Notes: generated by a model from the letters alone, not told the origin. A DNA stretch of 64,000 nt from Cellulomonas sp. SG140 (GCF_025770785.1 NZ_JANZLA010000006.1:1-64000), one strand, 5' to 3'. Counted from the first letter of the stretch, positions 33,009-42,150 are shown. A program made the numbers and translations.

Positions 33009-33953
33009 TCAGGCCCGCACCAGCCGCTCGTCGGCGGCCGGTCCCGTCGCAGCGGCGCTGGCGGCGACATCCGCCGCGCAGGGCTCGAGCAGCTCCAGCA
33101 GCTGGGGCGCCAGCGACGCGGCCGCCGGCGTCGGGCTGCTCACCACCGAGACGATCCACTCCGGGGTCGTGTCCTGCGGCAGGCGGACCGTGACCAGCCC
33201 CGCGGCCTGCGGCTTGGCGGCGATGTGCTGCGGCACCAGGGCGATGCCGAGGCCGCGGTGCGCCAGGTCGAGCAGCGTGTGGATGTCGTTGACCGTGCAG
33301 CGCACCCGCCGTCGCACGCCGTGCGCGTGGCAGGCCGCGTCGTTCAGCGACCGCACGCCCCACGAGTCCTGGAAGTCGATGAAGTCCTCGCCGTCCAGCT
33401 GCCCCCAGTCGACTCGGCTGCTGCCCGCCAGCCGGTGCTCGGGCGGCACCAGCAGCACGATCGGGCGCCGGTCGATCACGGTGCGGGCGACGGTAGCCAC
33501 GTGCTCCGTCGTCGCGACGAAGGCCAGGTCCAGCTCGCCGGCGCGCACCTGTCCCACGAGCTCGTGCGAGCCGGCCTGGGCGAAGTGAATGTCGACCAAC
33601 GGGTACCGGCGGTGGAACCGCTCGAGGACCGCGGGCACGTCGACGACGCCGAGGCACTGCTCGGCGCCGACCCGCAGCGAGCCGGCCAGCTCCCGCGTCG
33701 ACCGCACGACGGCGTCCCGGCCGGCGGCCGCCTGCTCGAGCATCGAGCGGGCGTACGGCAGCAGGGCCATGCCGGCGTCGGTCGGCTCGACGCGCCTGGT
33801 CGTCCGGGTGAACAACGAGGTGCCGAGCTCCTCCTCGAGCGCCTTGATCGATGCGGACAGCCCGGACTGCGAGACGCCGGAGATCGCGGCGGCGCGGGTG
33901 AACTGCTGCTCGTCGGCGAGGGCGACGAGGTGCTCCATCTGCCGCAGGTCCAT
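33009..33953 (-). CDS. LysR-family transcriptional regulator
   Basis: 314 residues. The N-terminal winged helix reads LRQMEHLVALADEQQFTRAAAISGVSQSGLSASIKALEEELG. The effector domain (about 90-300) contains LRVGAEQCLGVVDVPAVLERF and LDLAFVATTEHV. It is divergent from two aldo/keto reductase genes, with a 27-base inverted repeat in the shared region. By the usual LysR arrangement it should control those genes and itself. The effector is unknown. Confidence 0.95.
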   Translation of the reverse strand: MDLRQMEHLVALADEQQFTRAAAISGVSQSGLSASIKALEEELGTSLFTRTTRRVEPTDAGMALLPYARSMLEQAAAGRDAVVRSTRELAGSLRVGAEQCLGVVDVPAVLERFHRRYPLVDIHFAQAGSHELVGQVRAGELDLAFVATTEHVATVARTVIDRRPIVLLVPPEHRLAGSSRVDWGQLDGEDFIDFQDSWGVRSLNDAACHAHGVRRRVRCTVNDIHTLLDLAHRGLGIALVPQHIAAKPQAAGLVTVRLPQDTTPEWIVSVVSSPTPAAASLAPQLLELLEPCAADVAASAAATGPAADERLVRA

Positions 33954-33969
33954 CGGTGGCCTCTTTCAT

Positions 33970-33996
33970 GAGTGATGCTCATAACTGGCATCACTC
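33970..33996. promoter_or_regulatory. LysR-type operator
   Basis: GAGTGATG (33970-33977) and CATCACTC (33989-33996) form a perfect 8-bp inverted repeat separated by 11 bases, ending just upstream of the aldo/keto reductase -35. This spacing suits a LysR regulator. Confidence 0.7.
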
Positions 33997-34003
33997 GTAG
34001 TCG

Positions 34004-34033
34004 TTGGACTTCTAGATTAGCCCTCCCTAGGGT
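34004..34033 (+). promoter_or_regulatory. Promoter of the aldo/keto reductase pair
   Basis: TTGGAC (34004-34009), an 18-base spacer and TAGGGT (34028-34033) precede the first reductase gene by 57 bases. Confidence 0.5.
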
Positions 34034-34090
34034 CGAGGACGACGGTCCGGGACCATCGGCCGGGCCGACGACGACGAAGGGTTCTCCCTC

Positions 34091-34957
34091 ATGCAGCAGC
34101 GCACCCTCGGCCCCCGCACGGTCAGCGCGATCGGCCTCGGCGGCATGCCGATGTCCATCGAGGGCCGGCCGGACGAGGCCCGGTCGATCGCCACGATCCA
34201 CGCCGCCCTCGACGCGGGCGTGACCCTGATCGACACCGCCGACGCGTACCACCTGCACGCGGGCGAGGTCGGCCACAACGAGGAGCTGATCGCCAAGGCC
34301 CTGCGCAGCTACGGCGGGGACACCTCGGAGGTGCTGGTCGCCACGAAGGGCGGTCACCTGCGCCCGGGCGACGGCTCGTGGACCCAGGACGGCCGTCCGG
34401 AGCACCTGCTGGAGGCCGCCAAGGCCTCCGCCAAGCGGCTCGGCGTCGAGGCGATCGGGCTGTACCAGTTCCACCGGCCCGACCCGAAGGTGCCCTACGC
34501 CGACTCGATCGGCGCGATCGTGCAGCTGCTCGACGAGGGCGTGATCCAGCTCGCGGGGATCTCCAACGCGAACGTCGAGCAGATCGACCAGGCGAACGAG
34601 CTCCTGGGCGGCCGGCTGGTCTCGGTGCAGAACCAGTTCTCCCCTGCGTTCCGCTCGTCGCAGGGCGAGCTGGAGCACTGTGCGGAGCTCGGTATCGCGT
34701 TCCTGCCGTGGAGCCCGCTCGGTGGGATCACCCGCGCGGGCGAGGTGGGTTCCCGGCACGGCGCCTTCCAGCAGGTCGCGGACGCGCACGGCGTCAGCCC
34801 GCAGCAGGTCACCCTCGCCTGGGAGCTCGCGCTCGCGCCCGTCGTCATCCCGATCCCGGGGGCCTCGCGCCCGACGAGCATCCAGGACTCCGTCAAGGCC
34901 GCCGAGCTGCAGCTCTCGGCCGACGAGGTCGCGCTCCTCTCCGGCGCCGACGCCTGA
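34091..34957 (+). CDS. Aldo/keto reductase
   Basis: 288 residues. The catalytic tetrad is complete: Asp48 (LIDTADAYH), Tyr53, Lys86 (VATKGGH) and His128 (YQFHRPDP). The NADPH-binding C-terminal region reads IPIPGASRPTSIQDSV. The start ATG is preceded by GAAGGG. It is a soluble carbonyl reductase of the AKR fold. Its substrate is unknown. The next gene is a second reductase 31 bases on, and both are probably controlled by the divergent LysR protein. Confidence 0.95.
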   Translation: MQQRTLGPRTVSAIGLGGMPMSIEGRPDEARSIATIHAALDAGVTLIDTADAYHLHAGEVGHNEELIAKALRSYGGDTSEVLVATKGGHLRPGDGSWTQDGRPEHLLEAAKASAKRLGVEAIGLYQFHRPDPKVPYADSIGAIVQLLDEGVIQLAGISNANVEQIDQANELLGGRLVSVQNQFSPAFRSSQGELEHCAELGIAFLPWSPLGGITRAGEVGSRHGAFQQVADAHGVSPQQVTLAWELALAPVVIPIPGASRPTSIQDSVKAAELQLSADEVALLSGADA

Positions 34958-34988
34958 GCCGGTCCGAACCCACGGGAGAGACGCTGAC

Positions 34989-35918
34989 ATGAAGACGTTC
35001 ACCCTGCCCGGCACGGACCTGACCGTGCCCAACGTCGTGCTCGGCCTGATGCGGATCGCCGACAAGTCGGACGAGGAGATCCGCGCGCTGCTGGCCGCCG
35101 CCCGCGACGCCGGCATCACGTTTCTCGACCACGCCGACGTGTACGGCACCCGCCTGCACGAGTGCGAGGAGCGGTTCGCCCAGGCGATGCGGCTCACCCC
35201 CGCCGACCGGGACGAGCTGGTGATCCAGACCAAGGCGGGCATCGTCCGCGGTGCCGGTTTCGACTTCTCGTACCAGCACATCGTGGAGTCGGTGGACGGG
35301 TCCCTGGCGGCGCTGGGCACGGACCGCATCGACATCCTGCTGCTGCACCGGCCGGACGCGCTGGTGGAGCCCGCGGAGGTCGCGCGGGCGTTCGACGACC
35401 TCGAGGCGGCGGGCAAGGTGCGCCACTTCGGGGTGTCCAACCACACACCGGGCCAGATCGAGCTGCTGCGCCGGTACGTCGGCCAGCCGCTGGTGGCCAA
35501 CCAGCTGCAGCTGTCGCTGACGCACGCCGACATCGTCGCCCAGGGCGTGGCGATGAACATGCGGGACGAGCAGCAGTCCGTGGACCGCAGCCTCGGCGTG
35601 CTGGACTACTGCCGCCTGCACGACATCACCGTGCAGGCGTGGTCCCCTTACCAGGCGGGCTTCTTCAAGGGTCCGTTCCTCGGTTCGGCGGAGTACCCCG
35701 AGCTCAACGAGGTGATCGACCGCCTCGCGGCGGAGCACGACGTGACGCCCACGGCGATCGCGACCGCGTGGATCACCCGGCACCCGGCGCAGATGCAGGT
35801 GGTGCTGGGCACCACCCGACCGGACCGGGTGGCGGACGCCGCCGCCGGCTCGGACCTGCAGCTGACCCGTGCGCAGTGGTACGAGCTGTTCACCGCGGCG
35901 GGGTACATCGTCCCCTGA
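34989..35918 (+). CDS. Aldo/keto reductase (YdhF-like)
   Basis: 309 residues from ATG 34989 with GGGAGAG eight bases before it. The tetrad is Asp47 (FLDHADVYG), Tyr52, Lys82 (IQTKAGI) and His120 (LLLHRPDAL). The segments ARDAGITFLDHADVYG and ALGTDRIDILLLHRPDALVEP are characteristic of the YdhF subgroup. It is not a duplicate of its neighbour; the two proteins differ through most of their length. Confidence 0.94.
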   Translation: MKTFTLPGTDLTVPNVVLGLMRIADKSDEEIRALLAAARDAGITFLDHADVYGTRLHECEERFAQAMRLTPADRDELVIQTKAGIVRGAGFDFSYQHIVESVDGSLAALGTDRIDILLLHRPDALVEPAEVARAFDDLEAAGKVRHFGVSNHTPGQIELLRRYVGQPLVANQLQLSLTHADIVAQGVAMNMRDEQQSVDRSLGVLDYCRLHDITVQAWSPYQAGFFKGPFLGSAEYPELNEVIDRLAAEHDVTPTAIATAWITRHPAQMQVVLGTTRPDRVADAAAGSDLQLTRAQWYELFTAAGYIVP

Positions 35919-35936
35919 GAGGCATGACCGGCGGAG

Positions 35937-35971
35937 CCGAGCCCGGTCGGGTCCGTCCCGGCCGGGCTCGG
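35937..35971. terminator. Terminator after the aldo/keto reductases
   Basis: CCGAGCCCGG pairs with CCGGGCTCGG, extended inwards by CGGG/CCCG, 18 bases past the stop. Confidence 0.7.
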
Positions 35972-36074
35972 TCGCGCTCGGGCCGGCCGCGCACCGGTGC
36001 GCCGGGCGGCGGACGTCCGCCATGATGGCCGCGCGACGGTGCGCGCGCGCCGATGTCCCCTCGAGAGGTGCTCC

Positions 36075-38246
36075 GTGACCGTTCCCTCGCATCCCGCTCC
36101 CCCGGCGTGGACGGTGCTGCGCCGCGACGGCGTCTCCGTCGTGGTCGCCCACGAGGCGGCCGGGCTCCCCACCGTGCGGCACTGGGGCGCGGACCTCGGC
36201 GCGCTGTCCGACGAGGACCTGGCCGGCATCGACGCGGCCACGTCCCGCCAGACTCCGCCCGGTGCGCTCGACGGCGCGTGGGGCCTCACCGTCCTGCTGC
36301 AGGAGGGCGACGGCTGGCCCGGCCGCCCCGGCGTGCTGCTCACCCGAGACGGCGCACCGCTCTTCCCGCGGTGGACCGTCCGGACCGTCGACCGCCCCGT
36401 CGACCAGGACGTCGCCGGCGTCGAGGTGACCGCCGCCGCGGAGGGCCTGCTGCTGCGCACGCGCATCGAGGTGGGCGCGGGCGGCCTCGTGCTGGTCGAG
36501 CACGCGCTGACCAACGACGGACCCGGCACCGTGGAGGTCGCGTGGCTCGAGGCGACCCTGCCCGTGCCGCGGCGAGCCGACCACGTCACCACGTTCTCCG
36601 GCCGGTGGACCCGCGAGAAGGTGCCGCAGACGACGCCCATGCCGCGCGGCAGCACCACCCGCACCTCGCGACGCGGGCGTGCCGGTCACGACTCCCCGTG
36701 GGCCACGCTCGCCTCGACCGGCGCACCCCACGACCGCCACGGCGAGGTGTGGGCGGTGCACCTCGGCTGGAGCGCCGACGTCACGCACCGGCTCGACCGG
36801 CTGACCGACCACAGCACCCTGCTCGGCGCCGGCGAGCTGCTGCGTCCCGGCGAGGTCCGTCTCGGTCCCGGCGAGGAGTACCGCACGCCGGTCGCGTACT
36901 TCGCCTGGTCGGCCACGGGTCTGGACGGCGTCTCGTCCCGGTTCCACACCTGGCTGCGGGCCCGCCCGCAGCACCCCCGCACACCTCGCCCCCTCGTGCT
37001 CAACACCTGGGAGGCGGTGTACTTCGACCACGACCCGGAGCGGCTGGCAGCGCTGGCCCGCCGGGCCGCGGAGGTCGGCGTCGAGCGGTTCGTGCTGGAC
37101 GACGGGTGGTTCCACGACCGTCGCGACGACACCCGCGGCCTCGGCGACTGGGTGGTGGACCCGGCGGTCTGGCCGCACGGGCTGGAGCCGCTCGCCGAGC
37201 TGGTGCACTCCCTCGGCATGCAGCTGGGCCTGTGGTTCGAGCCCGAGATGGTCAACCTCGACTCCGACCTGGCGCGCGCGCACCCGGAGTGGCTGCTGCA
37301 CGCGCGGCCGCTCGCAGCGCCCGACGGCGTCTCGTGGCGCAACCAGCACGTGCTCGACCTCGCCGAGCCGGCGGCCTGGGAGCACGTCCACGGGCAGATC
37401 GACGCGCTGGTGAGCCGGCTCGGGATCGACTTCATCAAGTGGGACCACAACCGGGACCTCGTCGAGCCCGTGCACGCCGGCCGGCCGGGCACGCACGCCC
37501 AGACGCTCGCCACGTACGCCCTGATCGCCCGGCTCAAGGCCGACCACCCCGGCCTCGAGATCGAGTCGTGCTCGTCCGGCGGCGCCCGCACCGACCTGGG
37601 CGTCCTCGCCGTCACCGACCGGGTGTGGGCGTCGGACTCCAACGACCCCGTCGAGCGGCAGGACGTCCAGCGCTGGACGCAGCTGCTGCTGCCGCCGGAG
37701 CTGGTAGGCGGCCACGTCGGACCGCCGACCGCGCACAGCTCCGGTCGCACCATCGACCTGCCCTACCGGTTGGCCACCGCGCTGATGGGCTCGGCCGGCC
37801 TCGAGTGGGACATCGCGGGGTGCGACGAGGAGGAGACGGCAGCCCTTCGGCGGTTCGCCGCCCTGTACACGGAGCTGCGGCCGCTGCTGCACACCGGCAC
37901 CGTGGTGCACGCCGACCCGGTGGACCCGGCGCTGCGGATCATCGGCGTCGTGGCGGCGGACCGGGACGCGGCGGTGTTCACGGTCGCCACCGTGGCCTCC
38001 CTCGAGGAGTCGCTGCCCGAGCCCGTACGGCTGCCGGGTCTCGACCCCGAGCGCCTGTACCGCGTGCGGGTGCGCGACGAGATCGGTGCTGCTCAGGCCG
38101 GCTGGGTCATCCCGCCGTGGCTGTCCGCCGGCCAGGTTCGGCTGCCCGGTCGGGTGCTGAGCGAGGTCGGCCTGCAGCTGCCGGTCCTGTGGCCGTTCCA
38201 GGCGCTGGTGCTGCACCTCACCGCCGAGGAGGTGCGGCCGGCCTGA
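36075..38246 (+). CDS. GH36 alpha-galactosidase
   Basis: 723 residues from GTG 36075, preceded by GAGAGG. An N-terminal beta-supersandwich domain (about 1-300) precedes the catalytic TIM barrel. The nucleophile Asp457 lies in FIKWDHNRD and the acid/base Asp521 in WASDSNDP. ESCSSGGARTD is the diagnostic galactose-binding stretch. There is no signal peptide, so it acts on imported raffinose-family sugars or melibiose. Typical length for GH36 is about 700-730. Confidence 0.96.
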   Translation: MTVPSHPAPPAWTVLRRDGVSVVVAHEAAGLPTVRHWGADLGALSDEDLAGIDAATSRQTPPGALDGAWGLTVLLQEGDGWPGRPGVLLTRDGAPLFPRWTVRTVDRPVDQDVAGVEVTAAAEGLLLRTRIEVGAGGLVLVEHALTNDGPGTVEVAWLEATLPVPRRADHVTTFSGRWTREKVPQTTPMPRGSTTRTSRRGRAGHDSPWATLASTGAPHDRHGEVWAVHLGWSADVTHRLDRLTDHSTLLGAGELLRPGEVRLGPGEEYRTPVAYFAWSATGLDGVSSRFHTWLRARPQHPRTPRPLVLNTWEAVYFDHDPERLAALARRAAEVGVERFVLDDGWFHDRRDDTRGLGDWVVDPAVWPHGLEPLAELVHSLGMQLGLWFEPEMVNLDSDLARAHPEWLLHARPLAAPDGVSWRNQHVLDLAEPAAWEHVHGQIDALVSRLGIDFIKWDHNRDLVEPVHAGRPGTHAQTLATYALIARLKADHPGLEIESCSSGGARTDLGVLAVTDRVWASDSNDPVERQDVQRWTQLLLPPELVGGHVGPPTAHSSGRTIDLPYRLATALMGSAGLEWDIAGCDEEETAALRRFAALYTELRPLLHTGTVVHADPVDPALRIIGVVAADRDAAVFTVATVASLEESLPEPVRLPGLDPERLYRVRVRDEIGAAQAGWVIPPWLSAGQVRLPGRVLSEVGLQLPVLWPFQALVLHLTAEEVRPA

Positions 38247-38250
38247 CGGG

Positions 38251-38277
38251 CCGTTCCAGGCCGTTCCGGGCCGTTCC
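38251..38277 (+). repeat. Triplicated CCGTTCC direct repeats upstream of adhE
   Basis: CCGTTCC occurs at 38251, 38261 and 38271, exactly ten bases apart and so on one face of the helix, directly after the GH36 stop. It may be a transcription-factor array for adhE or slippage; no known box matches. Confidence 0.5.
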
Positions 38278-38316
38278 ACCGCATACATCCCAGGACCCAG
38301 GTCCCGGAACGGAGCC

Positions 38317-38334
38317 GTGACGGGTCCTCGTCAC
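38317..38334. promoter_or_regulatory. Inverted repeat upstream of adhE
   Basis: GTGACG and CGTCAC are separated by six bases, about 135 bases before the adhE start. The right side continues as TCACAA, reminiscent of a Rex half-site, but the distance between the TGA/TCA cores is ten bases, larger than expected for Rex. Confidence 0.35.
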
Positions 38335-38469
38335 AACACCTGGGACGACCGTCAGGACCTTTGCCCCGCCGGCCGGACGGACGGGCGCCCCTAGCGTCGA
38401 GATGTCGCCAAGACAGACCTCCAGCGTCGCAGGTCGACACCCATCGATACGACTAGGGGAGAACCACCG

Positions 38470-41223
38470 GTGCCATCCACCGAGAGCAGCCCGACCCCGC
38501 GCACCTCCAGCGCGCGGGACAAGAAGGTCGTCGAGACGCCCAAGGCCGCGGCCACCGTCGCGCCCGCCACCGACGACTCCGCCATCGTGGCGACGGTCGA
38601 CCAGCTCGTCGCGAACGCCACCAAGGCGCTGGCCGAGTACGCCACGTTCACCCAGGAGGACGTGGACCGCCTGGTGAAGAAGGGCGCGGTCGCCGCGCTC
38701 GACCAGCACGGCCAGCTCGCCAAGCTCGCGGTCGAGGAGACCGGGCGCGGCACCTTCGAGGACAAGGCCGTCAAGAACATCTTCGCGTGCGAGCACGTGA
38801 CCAACTCGATGGCGTCGCTGAAGACGGTCGGCGTGGTCAACGTGGACGAGATCCGCGGCATCACGGAGATCGCCGAGCCCGTGGGCGTCGTCGCCGGTCT
38901 GACCCCGGTGACCAACCCGACCTCGACGGCCATCTTCAAGTCGCTCATCTCGCTGAAGACGCGCAACCCGATCATCTTCGCGTTCCACCCGAACGCGCAG
39001 AAGTCGTCGGTCGCCGCCGCCAAGATCGTGCGCGACGCCGCGATCGCCGCCGGCGCGCCCGAGCACTGCATCCAGTGGATCGAGACGCCGTCCCTGGCCG
39101 CGACCAACGCCCTGATGAACCACCCCGGGGTGGCCACCATCCTGGCGACCGGCGGCAACGCGATGGTCCGCGCCGCCTACTCGTGCGGCAAGCCGGCCCT
39201 CGGCGTCGGTGCGGGCAACGTCCCGGCCTACATCGAGAAGACGGCCAAGCTCAAGCGGGCCGTCAACGACGTCGTGCTGTCCAAGGCGTTCGACAACGGC
39301 ATGATCTGCGCCTCCGAGCAGGCCGTGATCCTGGACGACGAGATCTACGACGCCGCTCTGGCCGAGTTCGCCGTGCTGCACGCCTACAAGGTGACGCCGG
39401 CCGAGAAGGCCAAGCTCGAGCAGTTCATCTTCGGCGTCGAGGCCGGCGGCGAGAACTGCGGCGGAGCGAAGCTGAACCCCGCCGTCGTGGGCAAGTCCCC
39501 GCAGTGGATCGCCGAGCAGGCCGGCTTCTCCGTGCCGCGGGACACCTCGATCATCCTGGCCGAGGTCTCCGGTGTCGGCCCGCACGAGCCGCTGACCCGC
39601 GAGAAGCTCGCCCCGGTCCTCGCGGTGCTGCGCGCCACCTCCACCGAGCAGGGCTTCCAGCTCGCCGAGCAGATGGTGGAGTTCGACGGCCTGGGCCACT
39701 CCGCCGCCATCCACACGCAGGACGAGGCGCTGACCGTCGCCTACGGGTCGCGCGTCAAGGCGATCCGCGTCATCTGCAACGCGCCGTCGTCGCTCGGCGG
39801 CATCGGTGACATCTACAACGCCTTCATCCCGTCGCTGACCCTGGGCTGCGGCTCGTACGGGCACAACTCCGTGTCCAACAACGTCTCGGCGATCAACCTG
39901 GTCAACATCAAGCGCGTCGGGCGGAGGAACAACAACTTGCAGTGGTTCAAGGTCCCCGCCAAGACGTACTTCGAGCCGAACGCCGTCCGGTACCTGAGCG
40001 ACATGGCGGGCATCGAGCGCGTGACGATCGTCACCGACTCGACGATGACCCAGCTCGGGTTCGTCGACAAGGTGATCGACGTGCTGCGCCGCCGGCCGAA
40101 CAACGTCGCGCTGCAGATCATCGACCAGGTCGAGCCGGAGCCCTCCGTCAAGACCGTCCAGGCCGGTGCCGCGCAGATGCGCCACTTCCGCCCCGACACG
40201 ATCATCGCCCTCGGCGGTGGCTCGCCGATGGACGCCGCCAAGGTGATGTGGCTGCTGTACGAGCACCCGGAGATCGTCTTCTCCGACCTCAAGCAGAAGT
40301 TCTTCGACGTCCGCAAGCGCGCGTTCAAGTTCCCGGTGCTCGGCGACCTGGCCAAGCTGGTCTGCATCCCGACCACCTCCGGCACGGGCGCCGAGGTGAC
40401 GCCGTTCGCGGTGATCACCGACACCGAGGCGAAGAAGAAGTACCCGCTCGCCGACTACGCGCTGACCCCGACGGTCGCGATCATCGACCCGGTGCTGACC
40501 TCGCGGATGCCCCGGTCCCTGGCCGCCGACTCCGGGTTCGACGCCCTGACGCACGCCACCGAGGCGTTCGTCGCGGTGTACGCCAACGACTTCACCGACG
40601 GCATGGCGCTGCAGGCGATCCGCCTGATCTTCGACAACCTGGCGCAGTCGGTGAACGGCGACCCGGCCGACCCGGCGACCAAGGACGCCCGGGAGAAGAT
40701 GCACAACGCGGGCACCATCGCCGGCATGGCGTTCGGCAACGCATTCCTCGGCATCGTGCACGCGATGGCGCACGTCATCGGCTCGACGTACCACCTGGTG
40801 CACGGCCGGACCAACGCCACGCTGCTGCCGCACGTCATCCGGTACAACGGCACCGTCCCGACCAAGCTGACCAGCTGGCCGAAGTACGAGAGCTACGTCG
40901 CGCCGGAGCGGTTCCAGCAGATCGCGGCGATGCTCGGCCTGCCGGCCTCGACTCCCGCCGAGGGTGTCGAGTCCTACGCGCTGGCCGTCGAGGCGCTCCG
41001 CGCCAAGGTCGGCATCCCGGCGTCCTTCCAGGCGCAGGGGGTGGACGAGCAGGAGTTCATGTCCCGGCTCGACGAGGTGGCGATGGGTGCGTACGAGGAC
41101 CAGTGCGCGCCGGCCAACCCGCGCATGCCGATGATCGAGGACATGAAGGACCTGATGACCGCGGCCTTCTACGGCACGTCGCTGGAGGACGTCCGGGGCC
41201 GCCGCGAGCAGGCCAGCGCCTGA
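38470..41223 (+). CDS. adhE: Bifunctional acetaldehyde-CoA/alcohol dehydrogenase
   Basis: 917 residues from GTG 38470 after GGGGAGAA. An about 30-residue Thr/Ala/Lys-rich N-terminal extension precedes the usual start. The aldehyde dehydrogenase half carries the thiol nucleophile Cys280 (NGMICASEQ). The linker is followed by the iron alcohol dehydrogenase half, with IIALGGGSPMDAAK, TTSGTGAEVTPF and metal His residues in GIVHAMAHVIG and HGRTNATLLPH. It reduces acetyl-CoA to ethanol and regenerates NAD+ in fermentation. AdhE assembles as spirosomes in known bacteria. Confidence 0.98.
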   Translation: MPSTESSPTPRTSSARDKKVVETPKAAATVAPATDDSAIVATVDQLVANATKALAEYATFTQEDVDRLVKKGAVAALDQHGQLAKLAVEETGRGTFEDKAVKNIFACEHVTNSMASLKTVGVVNVDEIRGITEIAEPVGVVAGLTPVTNPTSTAIFKSLISLKTRNPIIFAFHPNAQKSSVAAAKIVRDAAIAAGAPEHCIQWIETPSLAATNALMNHPGVATILATGGNAMVRAAYSCGKPALGVGAGNVPAYIEKTAKLKRAVNDVVLSKAFDNGMICASEQAVILDDEIYDAALAEFAVLHAYKVTPAEKAKLEQFIFGVEAGGENCGGAKLNPAVVGKSPQWIAEQAGFSVPRDTSIILAEVSGVGPHEPLTREKLAPVLAVLRATSTEQGFQLAEQMVEFDGLGHSAAIHTQDEALTVAYGSRVKAIRVICNAPSSLGGIGDIYNAFIPSLTLGCGSYGHNSVSNNVSAINLVNIKRVGRRNNNLQWFKVPAKTYFEPNAVRYLSDMAGIERVTIVTDSTMTQLGFVDKVIDVLRRRPNNVALQIIDQVEPEPSVKTVQAGAAQMRHFRPDTIIALGGGSPMDAAKVMWLLYEHPEIVFSDLKQKFFDVRKRAFKFPVLGDLAKLVCIPTTSGTGAEVTPFAVITDTEAKKKYPLADYALTPTVAIIDPVLTSRMPRSLAADSGFDALTHATEAFVAVYANDFTDGMALQAIRLIFDNLAQSVNGDPADPATKDAREKMHNAGTIAGMAFGNAFLGIVHAMAHVIGSTYHLVHGRTNATLLPHVIRYNGTVPTKLTSWPKYESYVAPERFQQIAAMLGLPASTPAEGVESYALAVEALRAKVGIPASFQAQGVDEQEFMSRLDEVAMGAYEDQCAPANPRMPMIEDMKDLMTAAFYGTSLEDVRGRREQASA

Positions 41224-41257
41224 CCGACTCCCCGACGGTCGCCTGACCGCGCTCGCA

Positions 41258-41295
41258 CCGACGCCCCGCCCGGCACCGTCCGGACGGGGCGTCGG
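41258..41295 (+). terminator. adhE terminator
   Basis: CCGACGCCCCG (41258-41268) pairs perfectly with CGGGGCGTCGG (41285-41295), and the inner CCGG bases can extend the stem. It lies 35 bases past the stop. Confidence 0.7.
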
Positions 41296-41397
41296 CCGTC
41301 TGCCGGCCGGTGCGACCTTCCCGCGCAGCGGGCGCGACGGCCACCGCGCGGGCAGACTGGATGGTCCGACTGCTGACCACGCACACCTGGAGGGACC

Positions 41398-41907
41398 GTG
41401 AGACCCGTCGGCACCGCCCACCGCCGCACCCGCGCAGAAGCCCTGACGGGTTTGGCGCTGGCCGGCACCCTGCTGCTCGGCACCGCCGCCTGCAGCACGG
41501 GCGACCTGAACAAGGCAGCCGCCTCCGCGACGTCGGCCGTCGCCGGGGCCAAGTCGGCGCTCGCGAGCGCCAAGCAGGCCGCCGACGACGCGGCCGCGAA
41601 GATCCAGCAGGCGAAGGACAGCCTGTCGGCCAGCGACTCGGCCGCACGGACCCAGGCCCAGACGGCGCTGGCGGCAGCCCAGAAGGCCGTCGACGAGGCC
41701 ACCACGGCGCTGCAGCAGGCCGGGACGCAGGGCTCGGCGTCCGCGAAGGACGCGCTGGCCAAGGCGAAGACCGACCTGGCCGACGCGAAGACCCAGCTCG
41801 ACGCCGCCACGGCGCAGGCGGGCGACAAGGGCAGCGCGGCCCTCGACGCGGTCCGCACCACGCTCGACGAGCTCAGCTCGAAGATCGACCAGGCGACCAA
41901 GGGCTGA
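41398..41907 (+). CDS. Ala-rich coiled-coil lipoprotein
   Basis: 169 residues from GTG 41398, preceded by GGAGGG. The basic N-terminus and hydrophobic segment (LTGLALAGTLLLGTAAC) end in a lipobox, so Cys32 should be lipidated and the protein anchored outside the membrane. The mature part is Ala/Lys/Asp/Gln-rich with regular 7- and 11-residue helical spacing (KSALASAKQAADDAAAKI), one long coiled coil. No enzymatic motif is seen. A structural envelope role, like Lpp-type spacers, is possible but unproven. Confidence 0.8.
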   Translation: MRPVGTAHRRTRAEALTGLALAGTLLLGTAACSTGDLNKAAASATSAVAGAKSALASAKQAADDAAAKIQQAKDSLSASDSAARTQAQTALAAAQKAVDEATTALQQAGTQGSASAKDALAKAKTDLADAKTQLDAATAQAGDKGSAALDAVRTTLDELSSKIDQATKG

Positions 41908-42024
41908 CGCCGTGCCCGTCCGGGCCCCGGCTCGACCCCGTGCCGCTCGGCGCGCCCGGGTGGAATCGCGCGTTCACCCGCGTGGCCCCTGGAAGTGTCA
42001 CGGGCACCTGCCGATGGTGAAGGT

Positions 42025-42150
42025 ATGACCATCCGCACCGACCCGAGCGGCCTCCCGCACCGCCGCGTGGCGTGGTGGGTCGTGTCCGCGTGGGGCTCGC
42101 TGGGCCTGCTGGTCGCGGGCGGTCTGATGGCGGCCGCCGGGGTCCGCTGA
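42025..42150 (+). CDS. Possible 41-residue single-helix membrane protein
   Basis: ATG 42025 to TGA 42150. A polar start (TIRTDPSGLPHRR) is followed by one hydrophobic helix (VAWWVVSAWGSLGLLVAGGLMAAAG). GGTGAAGG lies immediately before the ATG, rather close for a Shine-Dalgarno. The topology is sensible and codon third positions are GC-rich, but the length is too short to be certain. It lies 36 bases before the aminotransferase. Confidence 0.4.
   Translation: MTIRTDPSGLPHRRVAWWVVSAWGSLGLLVAGGLMAAAGVR

Noticed and set aside
38317-38334. Rex operator before adhE
   Set aside because: Half-sites are ten bases apart rather than the shorter Rex spacing, and only one side has TCACAA; kept only as an unassigned inverted repeat.
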